DNA of 64,000 bases, from assembly GCF_024347635.1 (NCBI RefSeq), contig NZ_AP025511.1, forward strand, positions 248,001 to 312,000. Direction: 5' to 3'. Made by a program: the position numbers and the translations under genes. Under the pieces are notes generated by a model that was not told the DNA's origin, made no database searches, and saw only the letters and a list, made by a program, of their open reading frames with translations. Source of the DNA: Vibrio tasmaniensis. GTDB taxonomy: Bacteria > Pseudomonadota > Gammaproteobacteria > Enterobacterales > Vibrionaceae. This document shows, one piece after another, positions 8,715-18,068 of this stretch (position 1 is its first letter; the number at the start of each line of letters is the position of its first letter).

Positions 8715-9824
8715 TTACGCCGCCTCGTCTTTCATCACTTGCAGGCTTTTCGATGAGTAAGCTCTTAGGCCTTCTTGATCAAATGCTACGTAGCGAATAT
8801 CGCTGCGACGCAGTTTCAATCGGTTGAACTCTTTGACTGATACATCGACAATGATCTCTTTCGCCGTTGAGTCATGTTGCAATTGACACTCAACACGATA
8901 AAACGCCCCCAAGAATTCGCTTGATACGATTCTCACGGGTAAGGATTCACTAAAACGATCAACAAATTGGATTTGCTCTGGACGAACGGCAATATCAAAA
9001 ACCTCACCTAGATTTGGCGTGAGATTATCTAAGCGAGGTAACGGTAGCATTGACTCAGCAATACGCATCTTGCCTTGCGCAGCGACAGAAGCTTGAATGA
9101 AGTTCATGCTGCCAACAAACTCAGCGACAAAACGACTGACTGGTTTTTGGTAGATCTCTTGTGGGGCACCGACTTGCTCAATGACACCATGGTTCATCAC
9201 CACAATTCGGTCGGCCATGGTTAAGGCTTCATCTTGATCATGCGTCACCATAATAGTGGTGATCCCCAGCTTGCGTTGCAGTTGGCAAATCTCGTCACGC
9301 AGGTGTGTTCTTACCTTCGCATCCAAAGCAGACAGCGGTTCATCCAGTAACAACAAACCTGGAGAAAGAGCCAATGCGCGAGCGAGCGCCACACGTTGCT
9401 GTTGTCCACCTGATAATTGATTCGGGTATTTCTGGCCAGATGTTCGTAAACCAATAGTTTCTAACCAAGATTCAACCGTCTCAAGAGCTTCTTTGGTCGA
9501 CATCCCTTGGTTCTTCAACCCAATCGCGATGTTTTCTTCAACGGTGAGATTTGGAAACAAAGCATAAGACTGGAACACGATGCCAAAGTCACGCTTTTCT
9601 GGTGGCAAGAAGGTCGTATCCGCTCCATTCTGCTCAATTGAGCCTGAGGTCGGTAAATCCAGTCCTGCAATCGCACGTAATAAGGTGGTTTTTCCACAGC
9701 CAGAGGGGCCAAGGAAGCAGACGAACTCGCCTTTGTCTATCGATAGGGAGATGTCTTTTAACGCTGTAAATTGGCCAAATTGCTTTACAACGTTTTCAAT
9801 ATTCAAATAAGTTTGGTTGCTCAT
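8715..9824 (-). CDS. phnT: ABC transporter ATPase for 2-aminoethylphosphonate
   Basis: Cytoplasmic ATPase of the AEP importer, 369 aa. It has Walker A GPSGCGKTT at about residue 38, the ABC signature LSGGQQQRVALARAL at about residue 138, Walker B LLLLDEPLSALD and the switch histidine in MVTHDQDEALTMAD. A C-terminal TOBE-like domain (from about residue 240) resembles spermidine/Fe-type importers, as expected for the PhnT2 family. It is the first gene of the phnT2-phnU2-phnR unit. A TGGTATATACCA palindrome sits 19 bp before its start, which suggests direct control by PhnR. Confidence 0.92.
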   Translation of the reverse strand: MSNQTYLNIENVVKQFGQFTALKDISLSIDKGEFVCFLGPSGCGKTTLLRAIAGLDLPTSGSIEQNGADTTFLPPEKRDFGIVFQSYALFPNLTVEENIAIGLKNQGMSTKEALETVESWLETIGLRTSGQKYPNQLSGGQQQRVALARALALSPGLLLLDEPLSALDAKVRTHLRDEICQLQRKLGITTIMVTHDQDEALTMADRIVVMNHGVIEQVGAPQEIYQKPVSRFVAEFVGSMNFIQASVAAQGKMRIAESMLPLPRLDNLTPNLGEVFDIAVRPEQIQFVDRFSESLPVRIVSSEFLGAFYRVECQLQHDSTAKEIIVDVSVKEFNRLKLRRSDIRYVAFDQEGLRAYSSKSLQVMKDEAA

Positions 9825-9842
9825 ACTACAGCACTCTTTAAA

Positions 9843-9854
9843 TGGTATATACCA
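9843..9854. promoter_or_regulatory. candidate PhnR operator upstream of phnT2
   Basis: TGGTATATACCA is a perfect 12-bp palindrome followed by AATTT. An almost identical site (TGGTATGTACCAGATTT) lies in the phnS2-phnW gap at 12805. The GT-N-TA-N-AC core fits HutC-type GntR regulators. Assignment to PhnR is inferred from location. Confidence 0.65.
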
Positions 9855-9973
9855 AATTTAAACTTTGAACATTGCAATTGAGTGACAAATTTATAGAAGC
9901 TAAATGACAGTTATATTGCAGAAATAATAAGCATTAAAGATTGCTACTCGTTCAGCTTTGAAAGTTAATTCAG

Positions 9974-10014
9974 AAAGCCCTCAATGACCAACCAAAAAGT
10001 CACTGAGAGCCTTC
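9974..10014 (-). terminator. terminator-like hairpin after the FAD oxidoreductase gene
   Basis: On the minus strand AAGGCTCTCAGTGAC and GTCATTGAGGGCTTT pair over about 14 positions with a few G-U pairs and a loop of about 11 bases, followed by a weak TTTCT tract. It separates the oxidoreductase gene from the phnT2 promoter region. Confidence 0.5.
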
Positions 10015-10046
10015 GTGTATACCTCAAACTTGAACGCTAGATTAGT

Positions 10047-11468
10047 TTACGATTCAACCTTGTCGGCTTTGCCCGCCGCACCTGCGAGTTTGGATAACTG
10101 TTTATCTAGCCATAATGGCGTGTTACCCGAATCTTCCGCGTTCTCTTTTCTTCGAACAGCATCTCTAACCATCATGGCACCGACCCAACGGAATGGCTCT
10201 GGTGGGAAATAGCCTCGTGGACCGCTAGTTAAACCACTACGTGTCCATTCGTTATCATCTCCTAACACCATTGAAGACAAAATTTTACCTCCCATGCGAG
10301 TTTGAGCCACACCATTACCTGAGTAACCGAGCCCATAATAGATGTTGTTTTGGCCTTTGAGATTACCGAAAAATGGCAATCCGGTGACGGATCGGTCTGA
10401 ACCGCCCGACCAGTTGTAATCGAATTCACTTTGTTCCAGTTTAGGGAACAACTTCTGGAAAGATTGATTGAGAATCGGTAGGTAATTAGTCGTTTGGTTG
10501 AACATACTTTCAACTTGATTGGCAAACGAGAATTTATTGCCGCCTTTACCCAACATGAGTCGTCCATCTTCAGTGTCACGGTAGTAGTGAACAAAGATAC
10601 GTGAGTCCACCACTGCGGCTCCTTTTTCGGGGCCAAACTGTTTGAGCTTTTCTGGAATTGGCTTAGTCACCACCATATCGGAAGAGACAACCACAATACT
10701 GCGTTTGAACTCTTTGAAGTGATCGAGCATCCACGCGTTGAGCGCTAAGATCACTTTATCCGCAAATACGGAACCGCCTTTGGTTTGAATTCGAGCGGGG
10801 GAACAATATTCAAGTGACATCATCTCTGTGTTTTCGTGAATTTCGACACCCAGTTCGAGCGCGACTCGGCGTAAACCTCTAGCCAATAACGCAGGCTGAA
10901 TACTGCCCGCAGCTTCTGAGTAGTAACCCTCAATATGGCGATCAGATCCCGCTTTATCAGCCAAAGACTTATCACACTTCTTCCAGCTATTGATACCCTG
11001 CTTAACCAGCTCATTAACAACAGGCTCCATTCCGCCTTTTTGCGCTTCATTGGTCGACGTGTAGTAAGTACCGCTGCGATATAGATGCGCGTCAATCTTG
11101 TGTTCGTTACAGAAGGCTTCGATCTCGTAAATGACTTTTTCAGATTCCTTAACTAGCCATTTGGCTTGCTCTTTTCCATAGAGCTTTTTCAAGGTCGGAT
11201 ACTTTGTCGACCAAGTCAGCATGCAACCGCCGTTGGCGCCAGAAGCACCGCTGCCACATAAGTCTTTTTCAATCACCACAACGTGCTTTTGAGGCTCTTG
11301 TTGTTTAATTAAAATCGCCGTCCATAAACCCGTATAGCCGCCGCCGACAATGGCGATATCACAGTTAACGTCTTTTTGAAGCAGTTTAGTGGATTCTAGC
11401 CCCGCCTTGATGCTACCAAATTCCTGTTCCAACGCTTGCTTGAACCAATATGAGTAGTGCTTTGCCAT
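10047..11468 (-). CDS. FAD-dependent aminophosphonate oxidoreductase (DAO family)
   Basis: Flavoprotein of the D-amino-acid-oxidase/glycine-oxidase fold, 473 aa. The FAD-binding motif CDIAIVGGGYTGLWTA is at about residues 36-51, and the C-terminal FAD contact GLGYSGNGVAQT is near 375-390. It belongs with the 'putative aminophosphonate oxidoreductase' family found next to phnS/T/U and phnW genes. Relatives in the literature (the PbfD group) oxidise AEP or N-methyl-AEP; I am moderately sure of that link. It probably widens the range of substrates fed to phosphonoacetaldehyde. It lies between phnS2 (200 bp upstream) and the phnT2 promoter, same strand. Confidence 0.85.
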   Translation of the reverse strand: MAKHYSYWFKQALEQEFGSIKAGLESTKLLQKDVNCDIAIVGGGYTGLWTAILIKQQEPQKHVVVIEKDLCGSGASGANGGCMLTWSTKYPTLKKLYGKEQAKWLVKESEKVIYEIEAFCNEHKIDAHLYRSGTYYTSTNEAQKGGMEPVVNELVKQGINSWKKCDKSLADKAGSDRHIEGYYSEAAGSIQPALLARGLRRVALELGVEIHENTEMMSLEYCSPARIQTKGGSVFADKVILALNAWMLDHFKEFKRSIVVVSSDMVVTKPIPEKLKQFGPEKGAAVVDSRIFVHYYRDTEDGRLMLGKGGNKFSFANQVESMFNQTTNYLPILNQSFQKLFPKLEQSEFDYNWSGGSDRSVTGLPFFGNLKGQNNIYYGLGYSGNGVAQTRMGGKILSSMVLGDDNEWTRSGLTSGPRGYFPPEPFRWVGAMMVRDAVRRKENAEDSGNTPLWLDKQLSKLAGAAGKADKVES

Positions 11469-11545
11469 TTGTTGTACCTTACTTAAACCTAAAGGTGTAA
11501 AACTAAAAAAGGAAGACCGAAGCCCTCCTTTACTGATTCCTAACT

Positions 11546-11668
11546 TCTAATGAGCTGCATATCTAATGGACTACGTGTCTAATAGACCATGTGTCGAATA
11601 AACTTTGTAATCTAATAAGCTCAGTAGATAATTAACTAAGTAGCCAATAAACTAACTAGCTCAGTCGA
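11546..11668. repeat. degenerate tandem repeat, 15-18 bp units
   Basis: Seven imperfect units such as TCTAATGAGCTGCATA, TCTAATGGACTACGTG and TCTAATAGACCATGTG fill the space between the oxidoreductase start and the phnS2 stop. The first three are 16 bp, later units drift. All in-frame codons after the phnS2 stop are unaffected. No terminator was recognised here. Confidence 0.65.
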
Positions 11669-12679
11669 TTAAGATTTTGGCTCTGATTTAGCGTCGAACT
11701 TCTCAGACCATGTTTTCAGAACGTCTGCACGTTCGCTGCCCATGCGAGCGAAGTCCATTTTTGCCATGTTCTTTTCTACGTTCGGGAAGTTTTCTGCTTT
11801 ACCTGTTACATCTTGGTGACCAACAACTGGGTACATTTCGATGTAAAGCTCATTTGCCGCTTTAGAAATAGACCAATCGATAACACGTTGCGCCGCATCT
11901 GAAGGCTTAACAAGACCTACCGCTTCAGATTCCCAACCGATACCTTCCGGTGTAATCACAGAAAGTGGCGCGCCTTGAGTTTTCAGCTTCGCACCACGGC
12001 TCGCCATAGAAATTCCGATAGCCACTTCACCCATACCCGCTTGAACACATGGCTTCGAGCCTGAGTGCGTGTAATGAGCGATGTTTTGATCTAGCTTCTG
12101 CATGTAGTTCCAACCTTGGTCTTCACCCATGTTTTGCAACCAAGCTGAAACCTGCATGTAACCCGTACCAGAAGACGCTGGGTTTGGCATCGCAATGTGG
12201 CCCTTGTAGATAGGCTTAGTTAGGTCATCCCAAGATTTAGGTGCCGGTAGGTTAAGTTGCTTAGCAACTATTTCGTTAAAGCAAACGGCATTGAAGAATG
12301 CGTCATTACCATACCAAGCTTGAGTGGACTGTGGGTCGTTAAGGTTAACGCGTAATGCTTCTACACCTTGAGGTGTGTAAGGCTTGAGAATGCCCTCTTC
12401 TTTAAGTAGAGCCATTGAAGAACCCGCAAGGCCCCAGACAACTTCTGCACGAGGGTTGTTTTTCTCAGCCAATAATTTTGCCGTCATGATCCCGGTAGAA
12501 TCACGTACCCATTTGATGTTGATGTCTGGGTTTTCACTTTCAAATGCGTTTTTGTATTTCGCTAAAATGTCAGTTTCAAAAGCGGTGTAAACCGTCACTT
12601 CCTGTGCTGCATAAGCATTACCAGCGAGTAGAGTTACCAACGCTGCAAGTGATCCTTTCATAAAACGGTTTTTCATCAT
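11669..12679 (-). CDS. phnS: periplasmic 2-aminoethylphosphonate-binding protein
   Basis: Substrate-binding protein of the AEP ABC importer. A signal peptide ends at about residue 24 (GNAYA, then AQEVTVYT), and the mature part has the iron/AEP-type class II binding-protein fold (VYTAFETDILAKY; ASSGTGYMQVSAW in the hinge region). The 336-aa length matches PhnS2-type receptors. It is transcribed away from phnW across a 350-bp shared promoter region and reads toward the oxidoreductase. MM at the start leaves a one-residue ambiguity. Confidence 0.91.
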   Translation of the reverse strand: MMKNRFMKGSLAALVTLLAGNAYAAQEVTVYTAFETDILAKYKNAFESENPDINIKWVRDSTGIMTAKLLAEKNNPRAEVVWGLAGSSMALLKEEGILKPYTPQGVEALRVNLNDPQSTQAWYGNDAFFNAVCFNEIVAKQLNLPAPKSWDDLTKPIYKGHIAMPNPASSGTGYMQVSAWLQNMGEDQGWNYMQKLDQNIAHYTHSGSKPCVQAGMGEVAIGISMASRGAKLKTQGAPLSVITPEGIGWESEAVGLVKPSDAAQRVIDWSISKAANELYIEMYPVVGHQDVTGKAENFPNVEKNMAKMDFARMGSERADVLKTWSEKFDAKSEPKS

Positions 12680-13029
12680 TTTCTCCAGTCAGGCCTAATG
12701 CCAAGGTTAGGAATTGCCAAGGTTAAAGTTGTTAAAGCTAGAAGCCTTATCAAAGGCACCTATATCCATAAATTCATTTAGGTTGTTAGCACACACTCTT
12801 AACTTGGTATGTACCAGATTTCGAGTATTAAGCTAACTGGCTTTTATGACGATTAAATGAACAAAAAATGGCAGTTTAAAGATCGGAGGATATCTCAAGA
12901 CAAGTGGCCAGTTTTAAATATGAAGCTTTTGTGAAATGACGTTTGGGCTATTTACGACCGTTTAAATTGGTTGTTAAAGTAACCGCAAATATTGGTATAG
13001 TCCAAAAAAACAAATCACGAGAATTAAAC
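12680..13029. promoter_or_regulatory. divergent phnS2/phnW control region with candidate PhnR operators
   Basis: This 350-bp gap drives phnS2 leftward and phnW rightward. It contains TGGTATGTACCA at 12805-12816, a one-mismatch match to the perfect palindrome before phnT2, with the same downstream RATTT. A weaker relative, TTGGTATAGTCCAA at 12992-13005, lies 25 bp before the phnW start. Operator function is inferred. Confidence 0.6.
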
Positions 13030-14133
13030 ATGAGAAACGAATACTTACTGCTGACGCCGGGTCCTCTATCTACTTCTGAAACCGTTCGCCAAGCGATGCT
13101 AAAAGACTGGTGTACTTGGGATGATGAATACAACAAAGACGTTGTTGAAGTGATCCGCAGCAAGCTAGTGTCTTTGGCAACTAAACAGGCGGGATATACA
13201 AGCGTACTAATGCAAGGCAGCGGCACCGCTTCAGTTGAAGCAACAATTGGTAGTGTTATCTCTAACAGCGGTAAGCTTCTTGTGGTTGATAACGGTGCGT
13301 ATGGTGCTCGTATTGCTCAAATCGCAGAATATTTAAACATTCCATGCCATGTCGTTTCCCCAGGTGAAACATCACAGCCTGACTTGAACGAAATGGAAAC
13401 GGCATTGGCCATGGATTCAGACATTACTCACGTGGCGATTGTCCACTGTGAAACCACCACTGGCATGCTGAATCCAATTGAAGACATTGCCAAATTGGCA
13501 AAGCAGCACAACAAAACCGTCATTCTTGATGCTATGTCGAGTTTTGGTGGCATTCCTATGGATATTGCTGACTTAGGCATCGACTACATGATCAGCTCGG
13601 CAAACAAATGCATTCAAGGCGTACCCGGGTTCGGCTTTGTTATTGCTAAGCAATCAGAACTGGAAAAGTGCAAAGGCCAAGCTCGCTCATTAAGCCTTGA
13701 CCTGTTTGACCAATGGCACTGCATGGAAAGCAACCAAGGTAAATGGCGCTTCACCTCTCCGACTCATACAGTGCGCGCTTTCTACCAAGCTCTACTTGAA
13801 TTGGAGCAAGAAGGCGGTATCGAAGCTCGTCATAATCGCTACCAAACCAACCAAACCACACTGGTTGCCGGCATGCGCTCTCTCGGTTTTGAACCGTTAC
13901 TCAATGATGATCTTCACTCACCTATCATCACCTCTTTCTATTCTCCAACTCATAGTGATTACCAATTCAAGGAATTCTATGACCGTTTGAAAGAACAAGG
14001 GTTTGTGATTTACCCAGGTAAGGTTTCAAACGCAGACTGCTTTCGAATCGGTAACATCGGTGAAGTTTACCCGTCAGACATTGAAGCTCTCATTAGCTCA
14101 GTAAAAAACGCTATGTACTGGGACATCAAATAA
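13030..14133 (+). CDS. phnW: 2-aminoethylphosphonate--pyruvate transaminase
   Basis: PLP enzyme that transfers the amino group of AEP to pyruvate, giving phosphonoacetaldehyde and alanine. It opens with the family hallmark [15 protein letters not shown]. The PLP-contacting aspartate is in [10 protein letters not shown] (about D167) and the Schiff-base lysine is in [12 protein letters not shown] (K193). The frame could extend 29 codons upstream, but the start at 13030 matches the family N terminus and gives 367 aa. Its stop codon overlaps the next start in TAATG, coupling it to pbfA. It is the first gene of phnW-pbfA-phnX. Confidence 0.96.
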   Translation: MRNEYLLLTPGPLSTSETVRQAMLKDWCTWDDEYNKDVVEVIRSKLVSLATKQAGYTSVLMQGSGTASVEATIGSVISNSGKLLVVDNGAYGARIAQIAEYLNIPCHVVSPGETSQPDLNEMETALAMDSDITHVAIVHCETTTGMLNPIEDIAKLAKQHNKTVILDAMSSFGGIPMDIADLGIDYMISSANKCIQGVPGFGFVIAKQSELEKCKGQARSLSLDLFDQWHCMESNQGKWRFTSPTHTVRAFYQALLELEQEGGIEARHNRYQTNQTTLVAGMRSLGFEPLLNDDLHSPIITSFYSPTHSDYQFKEFYDRLKEQGFVIYPGKVSNADCFRIGNIGEVYPSDIEALISSVKNAMYWDIK

Positions 14134-15590
14134 TGACGACGACCAATCAAGAGCCGATTCTAAAGGCCACACACTTTCGAAGCGAAGGCGATGTGAACAC
14201 CACGCCAGCACGCGAAAAATGGAACGAATCGCTAAACGATGATGCGACTCAAGCGATGTTAAAACGTGATTCTGACGTGTTTCTTCATCAAGCCATGTCA
14301 ACGCCTTGCCTAGACACACTTGAAGCTGCTGAAGGCATCTACATTCAAGATGCGACGGGCAAGAAGTACATGGACTTTCACGGCAACAACGTTCATCAAC
14401 TAGGTTATGGCCACCCACACATCATCAATAAAGTGACTCAGCAAATGAAGTCATTGCCGTTTTCACCGCGTCGCTTCACCAATGAAACTGCCGTTCAGTG
14501 CGCGGAAAAACTCACCCAGATCTGCGGTGGTGATTTGAATCGCGTGTTGTTTGCTCCGGGTGGTACATCGGTGATCGGCATGGCACTCAAACTTGCTCGA
14601 CATGTCACCAACAATTTCAAAGTAGTGTCATTATGGGATTCCTTCCATGGTGCGTCACTCGATGCAATTTCAGTGGGTGGCGAAGCTTGTTTCCGCGAAG
14701 GCATGGGGCCATTAATGGCTGGCGTAGAACGTATTCCACCAGCGGTTTCCTATCGTGGTGCTTTTCCGTTTAATGACTCTTTTTCGCTTCGCGATAGTTT
14801 TCCGTTAAGTGAGTGTAGCTCAGGCGATGCGAACGAGACCGCATGTGATGTGCACTACGCTGATTACCTTGAGTACGTGATTGAAAAAGAAGGTGGCATT
14901 GGTGCCTTCATTGCGGAAGCAGTGCGTAACACAGACGTTCAAGTACCAAGCAAAGCTTATTGGAAGCGCATCCGTGAGATCTGCGATAAGCACAACGTCA
15001 TGTTGATCATCGACGACATCCCAAATGGCATGGGTCGTAGCGGTGAATGGTTCACACACCAAGCGTTTGATATCGAGCCTGACATCCTTTGTATCGGTAA
15101 AGGTTTTGGCGGCGGCTTAGTTCCAATTGCGGCCATGGTTACCAAAGACGAATACAACACGGCAGCGCAAGTATCACTTGGACACTATACCCATGAGAAA
15201 AGCCCTATTGGCTGTGCGGCAGCACTCGCAACCATGGAAGTGATTGAGCAAGAAAACCTACTTGAAAAAGTGCAAGCAGACAGCGTATTCGTTCGTGAAC
15301 AACTGCTTAAAATGAAAGAGAAATACCCAGTCATTGGCGACGTTCGCGGCATCGGGCTGCTTTGGGGCGTTGAGTTGGTCACCGATCATATAACCAAAAC
15401 CCGAGCTTTCGATGAAGCGGAAGCGGTGCTTTATCAATGCCTGAACGATGGCCTGAGCTTTAAGGTGTCACAAGGTAACGTGATTCAATTAAGCCCACCA
15501 TTGATCATCAGCCGCAGCGAACTAGAAGTCGCTCTGTCTGTCTTCGAAAAAGCGATAGCCAAAGTCTGCAAAGATTTTGAATACCTTTAG
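14133..15590 (+). CDS. pbfA: (R)-1-hydroxy-2-aminoethylphosphonate ammonia-lyase (class III aminotransferase fold)
   Basis: PLP enzyme that eliminates ammonia from (R)-1-hydroxy-AEP to give phosphonoacetaldehyde, letting the PhnW/PhnX route use hydroxylated AEP. This function was shown for the V. splendidus homologue, which sits in the same gene order. Class III features: DFHGNNVHQLGYGHP near residue 81, the aspartate pair in IIDDIPNGMGRSGEW (about 294) and lysine K323 in CIGKGFGGGLVP. The 485-aa protein has a serine-rich stretch at about 211-236 (FPFNDSFSLRDSFPLSE) that looks like an insertion in the fold. It overlaps phnW by 1 nt. Annotation as a plain aminotransferase would be the older reading. 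Confidence 0.87.
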   Translation: MTTTNQEPILKATHFRSEGDVNTTPAREKWNESLNDDATQAMLKRDSDVFLHQAMSTPCLDTLEAAEGIYIQDATGKKYMDFHGNNVHQLGYGHPHIINKVTQQMKSLPFSPRRFTNETAVQCAEKLTQICGGDLNRVLFAPGGTSVIGMALKLARHVTNNFKVVSLWDSFHGASLDAISVGGEACFREGMGPLMAGVERIPPAVSYRGAFPFNDSFSLRDSFPLSECSSGDANETACDVHYADYLEYVIEKEGGIGAFIAEAVRNTDVQVPSKAYWKRIREICDKHNVMLIIDDIPNGMGRSGEWFTHQAFDIEPDILCIGKGFGGGLVPIAAMVTKDEYNTAAQVSLGHYTHEKSPIGCAAALATMEVIEQENLLEKVQADSVFVREQLLKMKEKYPVIGDVRGIGLLWGVELVTDHITKTRAFDEAEAVLYQCLNDGLSFKVSQGNVIQLSPPLIISRSELEVALSVFEKAIAKVCKDFEYL

Positions 15591-15687
15591 TTCATTCTCT
15601 AAATCAACATTTAAACCAATAACCTAAAACAATCATTCGTCCTTCCAATAACTTGAACTGGGAGTGACACAGAAATAGGACACTATT

Positions 15688-16506
15688 ATGAACACGACAT
15701 CACCTATCCAAGCGGTTATCTTCGACTGGGCTGGCACTATCGTTGATTTCGGCTCGTTTGCTCCAACCAGTATTTTTGTAGAAGCGTTCAAGCAAGGTTT
15801 CGACTTTGATATCGACCTAGCAGAAGCGCGTGAACCTATGGGTATCGGCAAATGGGAGCACATCCAAGCGGTTGGTCGAATTCCAGCTGTTGACGCTCGT
15901 TGGAATGCTCAGTTCGGACGCTCAATGACAAGTGAAGACGTTGATGCGATCTACGCGGCATTCATGCCTCTTCAAAAAGCGAAAGTAACCGACCACGCAG
16001 CGCCAATTTTAAACGCGATTGAAGTGGTGAATAACTTAAAAGAGAAGAACGTGAAGATAGGCTCTTGTTCAGGTTACCCACGAGAGGTGATGGATGTGCT
16101 AATTCCAGCCGCAGCAGATTACGGTTACCTTCCTGACAACATAGTAGCGACTGATGACTTACCTCAAGGCGGTCGCCCCGCTCCATTCATGGCGCTTAAA
16201 AACGTAATCGACCTTGGCGTAACCAGCGTTGCTGCTTGTGTAAAAGTGGATGACGCAGCACCAGGGATCGATGAAGGCCACAACGCAGGCATGTGGACAG
16301 TTGGACTTGTATTATCGGGGAACGAAGCAGGCTTAACGTATCAAGAATATTTAGATGCAGACGAGACAACACTTGCAGCTGCACGTGAAAAAGCGAGCGT
16401 GAAACTAAACAAATCAAACCCACACTACCTAATCGATACCATTGCAGATCTACCAGGTGTTATTGCGAACATTGAAAAACGTTTGTTAGCAGGTGAGCGC
16501 CCTTAA
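15688..16506 (+). CDS. phnX: phosphonoacetaldehyde hydrolase (phosphonatase)
   Basis: HAD-superfamily enzyme that breaks the C-P bond of phosphonoacetaldehyde to acetaldehyde and phosphate, the last step of the pathway. The nucleophile motif is [11 protein letters not shown] (D13). The Schiff-base lysine specific to phosphonatases is K55 in MGIGKWEHI, and later HAD motifs are [10 protein letters not shown] and [12 protein letters not shown]. At 272 aa the length is normal. It follows pbfA by 97 bp with its own ribosome-binding site, and a terminator closes the unit 66 bp downstream. Confidence 0.96.
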   Translation: MNTTSPIQAVIFDWAGTIVDFGSFAPTSIFVEAFKQGFDFDIDLAEAREPMGIGKWEHIQAVGRIPAVDARWNAQFGRSMTSEDVDAIYAAFMPLQKAKVTDHAAPILNAIEVVNNLKEKNVKIGSCSGYPREVMDVLIPAAADYGYLPDNIVATDDLPQGGRPAPFMALKNVIDLGVTSVAACVKVDDAAPGIDEGHNAGMWTVGLVLSGNEAGLTYQEYLDADETTLAAAREKASVKLNKSNPHYLIDTIADLPGVIANIEKRLLAGERP

Positions 16507-16572
16507 CAGCTTAACCTCCGCTCCCCCCTACAACTCAGGCTATGTAGCCAAACATTCAGTACACATGAAAAT

Positions 16573-16615
16573 GAAACCTCATATCACCTAAAAATGATAC
16601 GAGGTTTCTTCGTTT
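16573..16615 (+). terminator. rho-independent terminator after phnX
   Basis: GAAACCTC (16573-16580) pairs with GAGGTTTC (16601-16608), with extra partial pairing inside the 20-base loop and a T-rich tail (TTCGTTTCC). It ends the phnW-pbfA-phnX operon. Confidence 0.75.
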
Positions 16616-16855
16616 CCAAGATTTGAGACAACAATTTTTCAACAAAAAAGTTATAAATAGCGCCTTAACAACTATAAACCCTAACAATCCGATTGACTCT
16701 CATACGCAATCAGACTAACAATATATTAGTAGTGTCTTAAAAGCTCTACCTGAATCAACGCCTTGATTTGCTTACGGTCGCAGTGTCTTAGCCAGTAAGT
16801 TATCGCTTTATAGGCCAACTTCAGATAACAATAAAATTAATCCAAGGATAAGATT

Positions 16856-17917
16856 ATGAAAAAACTTTCTAAAATCATGTGTGCTGTTGTCGCTGCTTCG
16901 GGCTTAGCGGCAGCTCCTTCTATTGCTGCCACCACTTATGTTGGCGCAAAAGTTGGCATGGGCTGGCTAGATAGCGCCTGTGTCGATGGGGTTAAATGTG
17001 ATGATGATGCGATTGGCGCTGGGATATACTCGGGTTACAACTTTACTGACAGACTAGGTATTGAGTTAAGTTCTGACTTCTTAGGTGACTACAATACAAG
17101 CTTTACCAAAAATGGCGTTACAAGTGACTTTAGCGACCCTATCATCGCTATATCACTAACACCAATGTACCGTCTACCAGTACAACAAGAGTTCGACGTA
17201 TTCTTCAAAGCAGGTCCTGCTTACATTTCACATGGCGGTGAAACAGACGTTGTTCTTTCAGCAGGTATCGGTTTAGAGAAGCAGTTTTCTTCAGATTGGG
17301 CTGTTCGTGTTGAGTACCAATACTTCGATGATTTCGATGACAACTATGTTCAAGACTTAAACTCTAACTTTGTTACCGTTGGCCTTAGCTACAATTTCGG
17401 TACAGGTAACACAACGGCTTCAGCAGCTGCCGCTTCAGCAGCCGTTGTAACACAAGCTCCTGCTGAGCCAATCGCCGAACCAGAAGTCGTTGTTGTTGAA
17501 GAAGAAGTTGTAGTTACTAAAGCGAAAACTGAAAGCTTCTCTCAAGGTATGTTTGAGACAAATAGCACTGAATTATCTTCAGACGGCAAAACTGCATTAA
17601 TGCCATTAGTTGAAGTGCTGCAAGCTCACCCTCAATCATCAGTTAACGTTGTTGGTCACACTGACTCAACAGGTGCGGCAGAGTACAACATGATGATCTC
17701 TAAGAAGCGTGCAGCTGCTGTAGCCGCATACATCGAAGAGCAAGGTATCTCTGCAGACCGTATTTCAGCATCTGGTGAAGGTGAAGAGAACCCAGTAGCA
17801 TCAAACGCTACAGCTGAAGGTCGTGCTCAAAACCGCCGCGTTGAAGCAACGATCCCAAGCTTCGAATACCAAGAAAAAGCGCAAATGGAAGAAGTTATCG
17901 TAGAAACTGCTCAATAA
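16856..17917 (+). CDS. OmpA-family outer membrane protein
   Basis: Outer-membrane beta-barrel with a periplasmic peptidoglycan-binding domain, 353 aa. A signal peptide (APSIAA, then TTYVGAK) ends near residue 24. Residues 25-180 form the eight-strand OmpA-like barrel (TTYVGAKVGMGWLD ... FVTVGLSYNFG). An Ala/Val/Glu-rich linker at 183-222 follows, and then the OmpA C domain with NVVGHTDSTGAAEYN and the GRAQNRRVEATI ending. It is preceded by a 350-bp region after phnX that should hold its own promoter, and followed by a strong terminator. Role: envelope integrity, possibly a minor porin. Confidence 0.93.
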   Translation: MKKLSKIMCAVVAASGLAAAPSIAATTYVGAKVGMGWLDSACVDGVKCDDDAIGAGIYSGYNFTDRLGIELSSDFLGDYNTSFTKNGVTSDFSDPIIAISLTPMYRLPVQQEFDVFFKAGPAYISHGGETDVVLSAGIGLEKQFSSDWAVRVEYQYFDDFDDNYVQDLNSNFVTVGLSYNFGTGNTTASAAAASAAVVTQAPAEPIAEPEVVVVEEEVVVTKAKTESFSQGMFETNSTELSSDGKTALMPLVEVLQAHPQSSVNVVGHTDSTGAAEYNMMISKKRAAAVAAYIEEQGISADRISASGEGEENPVASNATAEGRAQNRRVEATIPSFEYQEKAQMEEVIVETAQ

Positions 17918-17943
17918 TAGCACTCTACCTTAATTAAAATAAT

Positions 17944-17980
17944 AAGGGCGGAGCACTTTCAAGTGCTCCGCCCTTTTCTT
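17944..17980 (+). terminator. strong rho-independent terminator after ompA-like gene
   Basis: A 15-bp perfect stem (AAGGGCGGAGCACTT / AAGTGCTCCGCCCTT) with a 2-base TC gap as loop core, then TTTCTT. It should work in both directions and could also end the yhfA transcript. Confidence 0.88.
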
Positions 17981-18002
17981 AATCTGGCTCTACCCATACG
18001 CT

Positions 18003-18034
<32 letters not shown>

Positions 18035-18068
18035 AAATCAGTCTACCGCCAAGCTGTACAATCAGAGA

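Noticed and set aside
17447..17540. Ala/Val/Glu-rich stretch in the OmpA-like protein as a frameshift
   Set aside because: Frame and codon use are continuous; it is the usual linker between barrel and OmpA domain.
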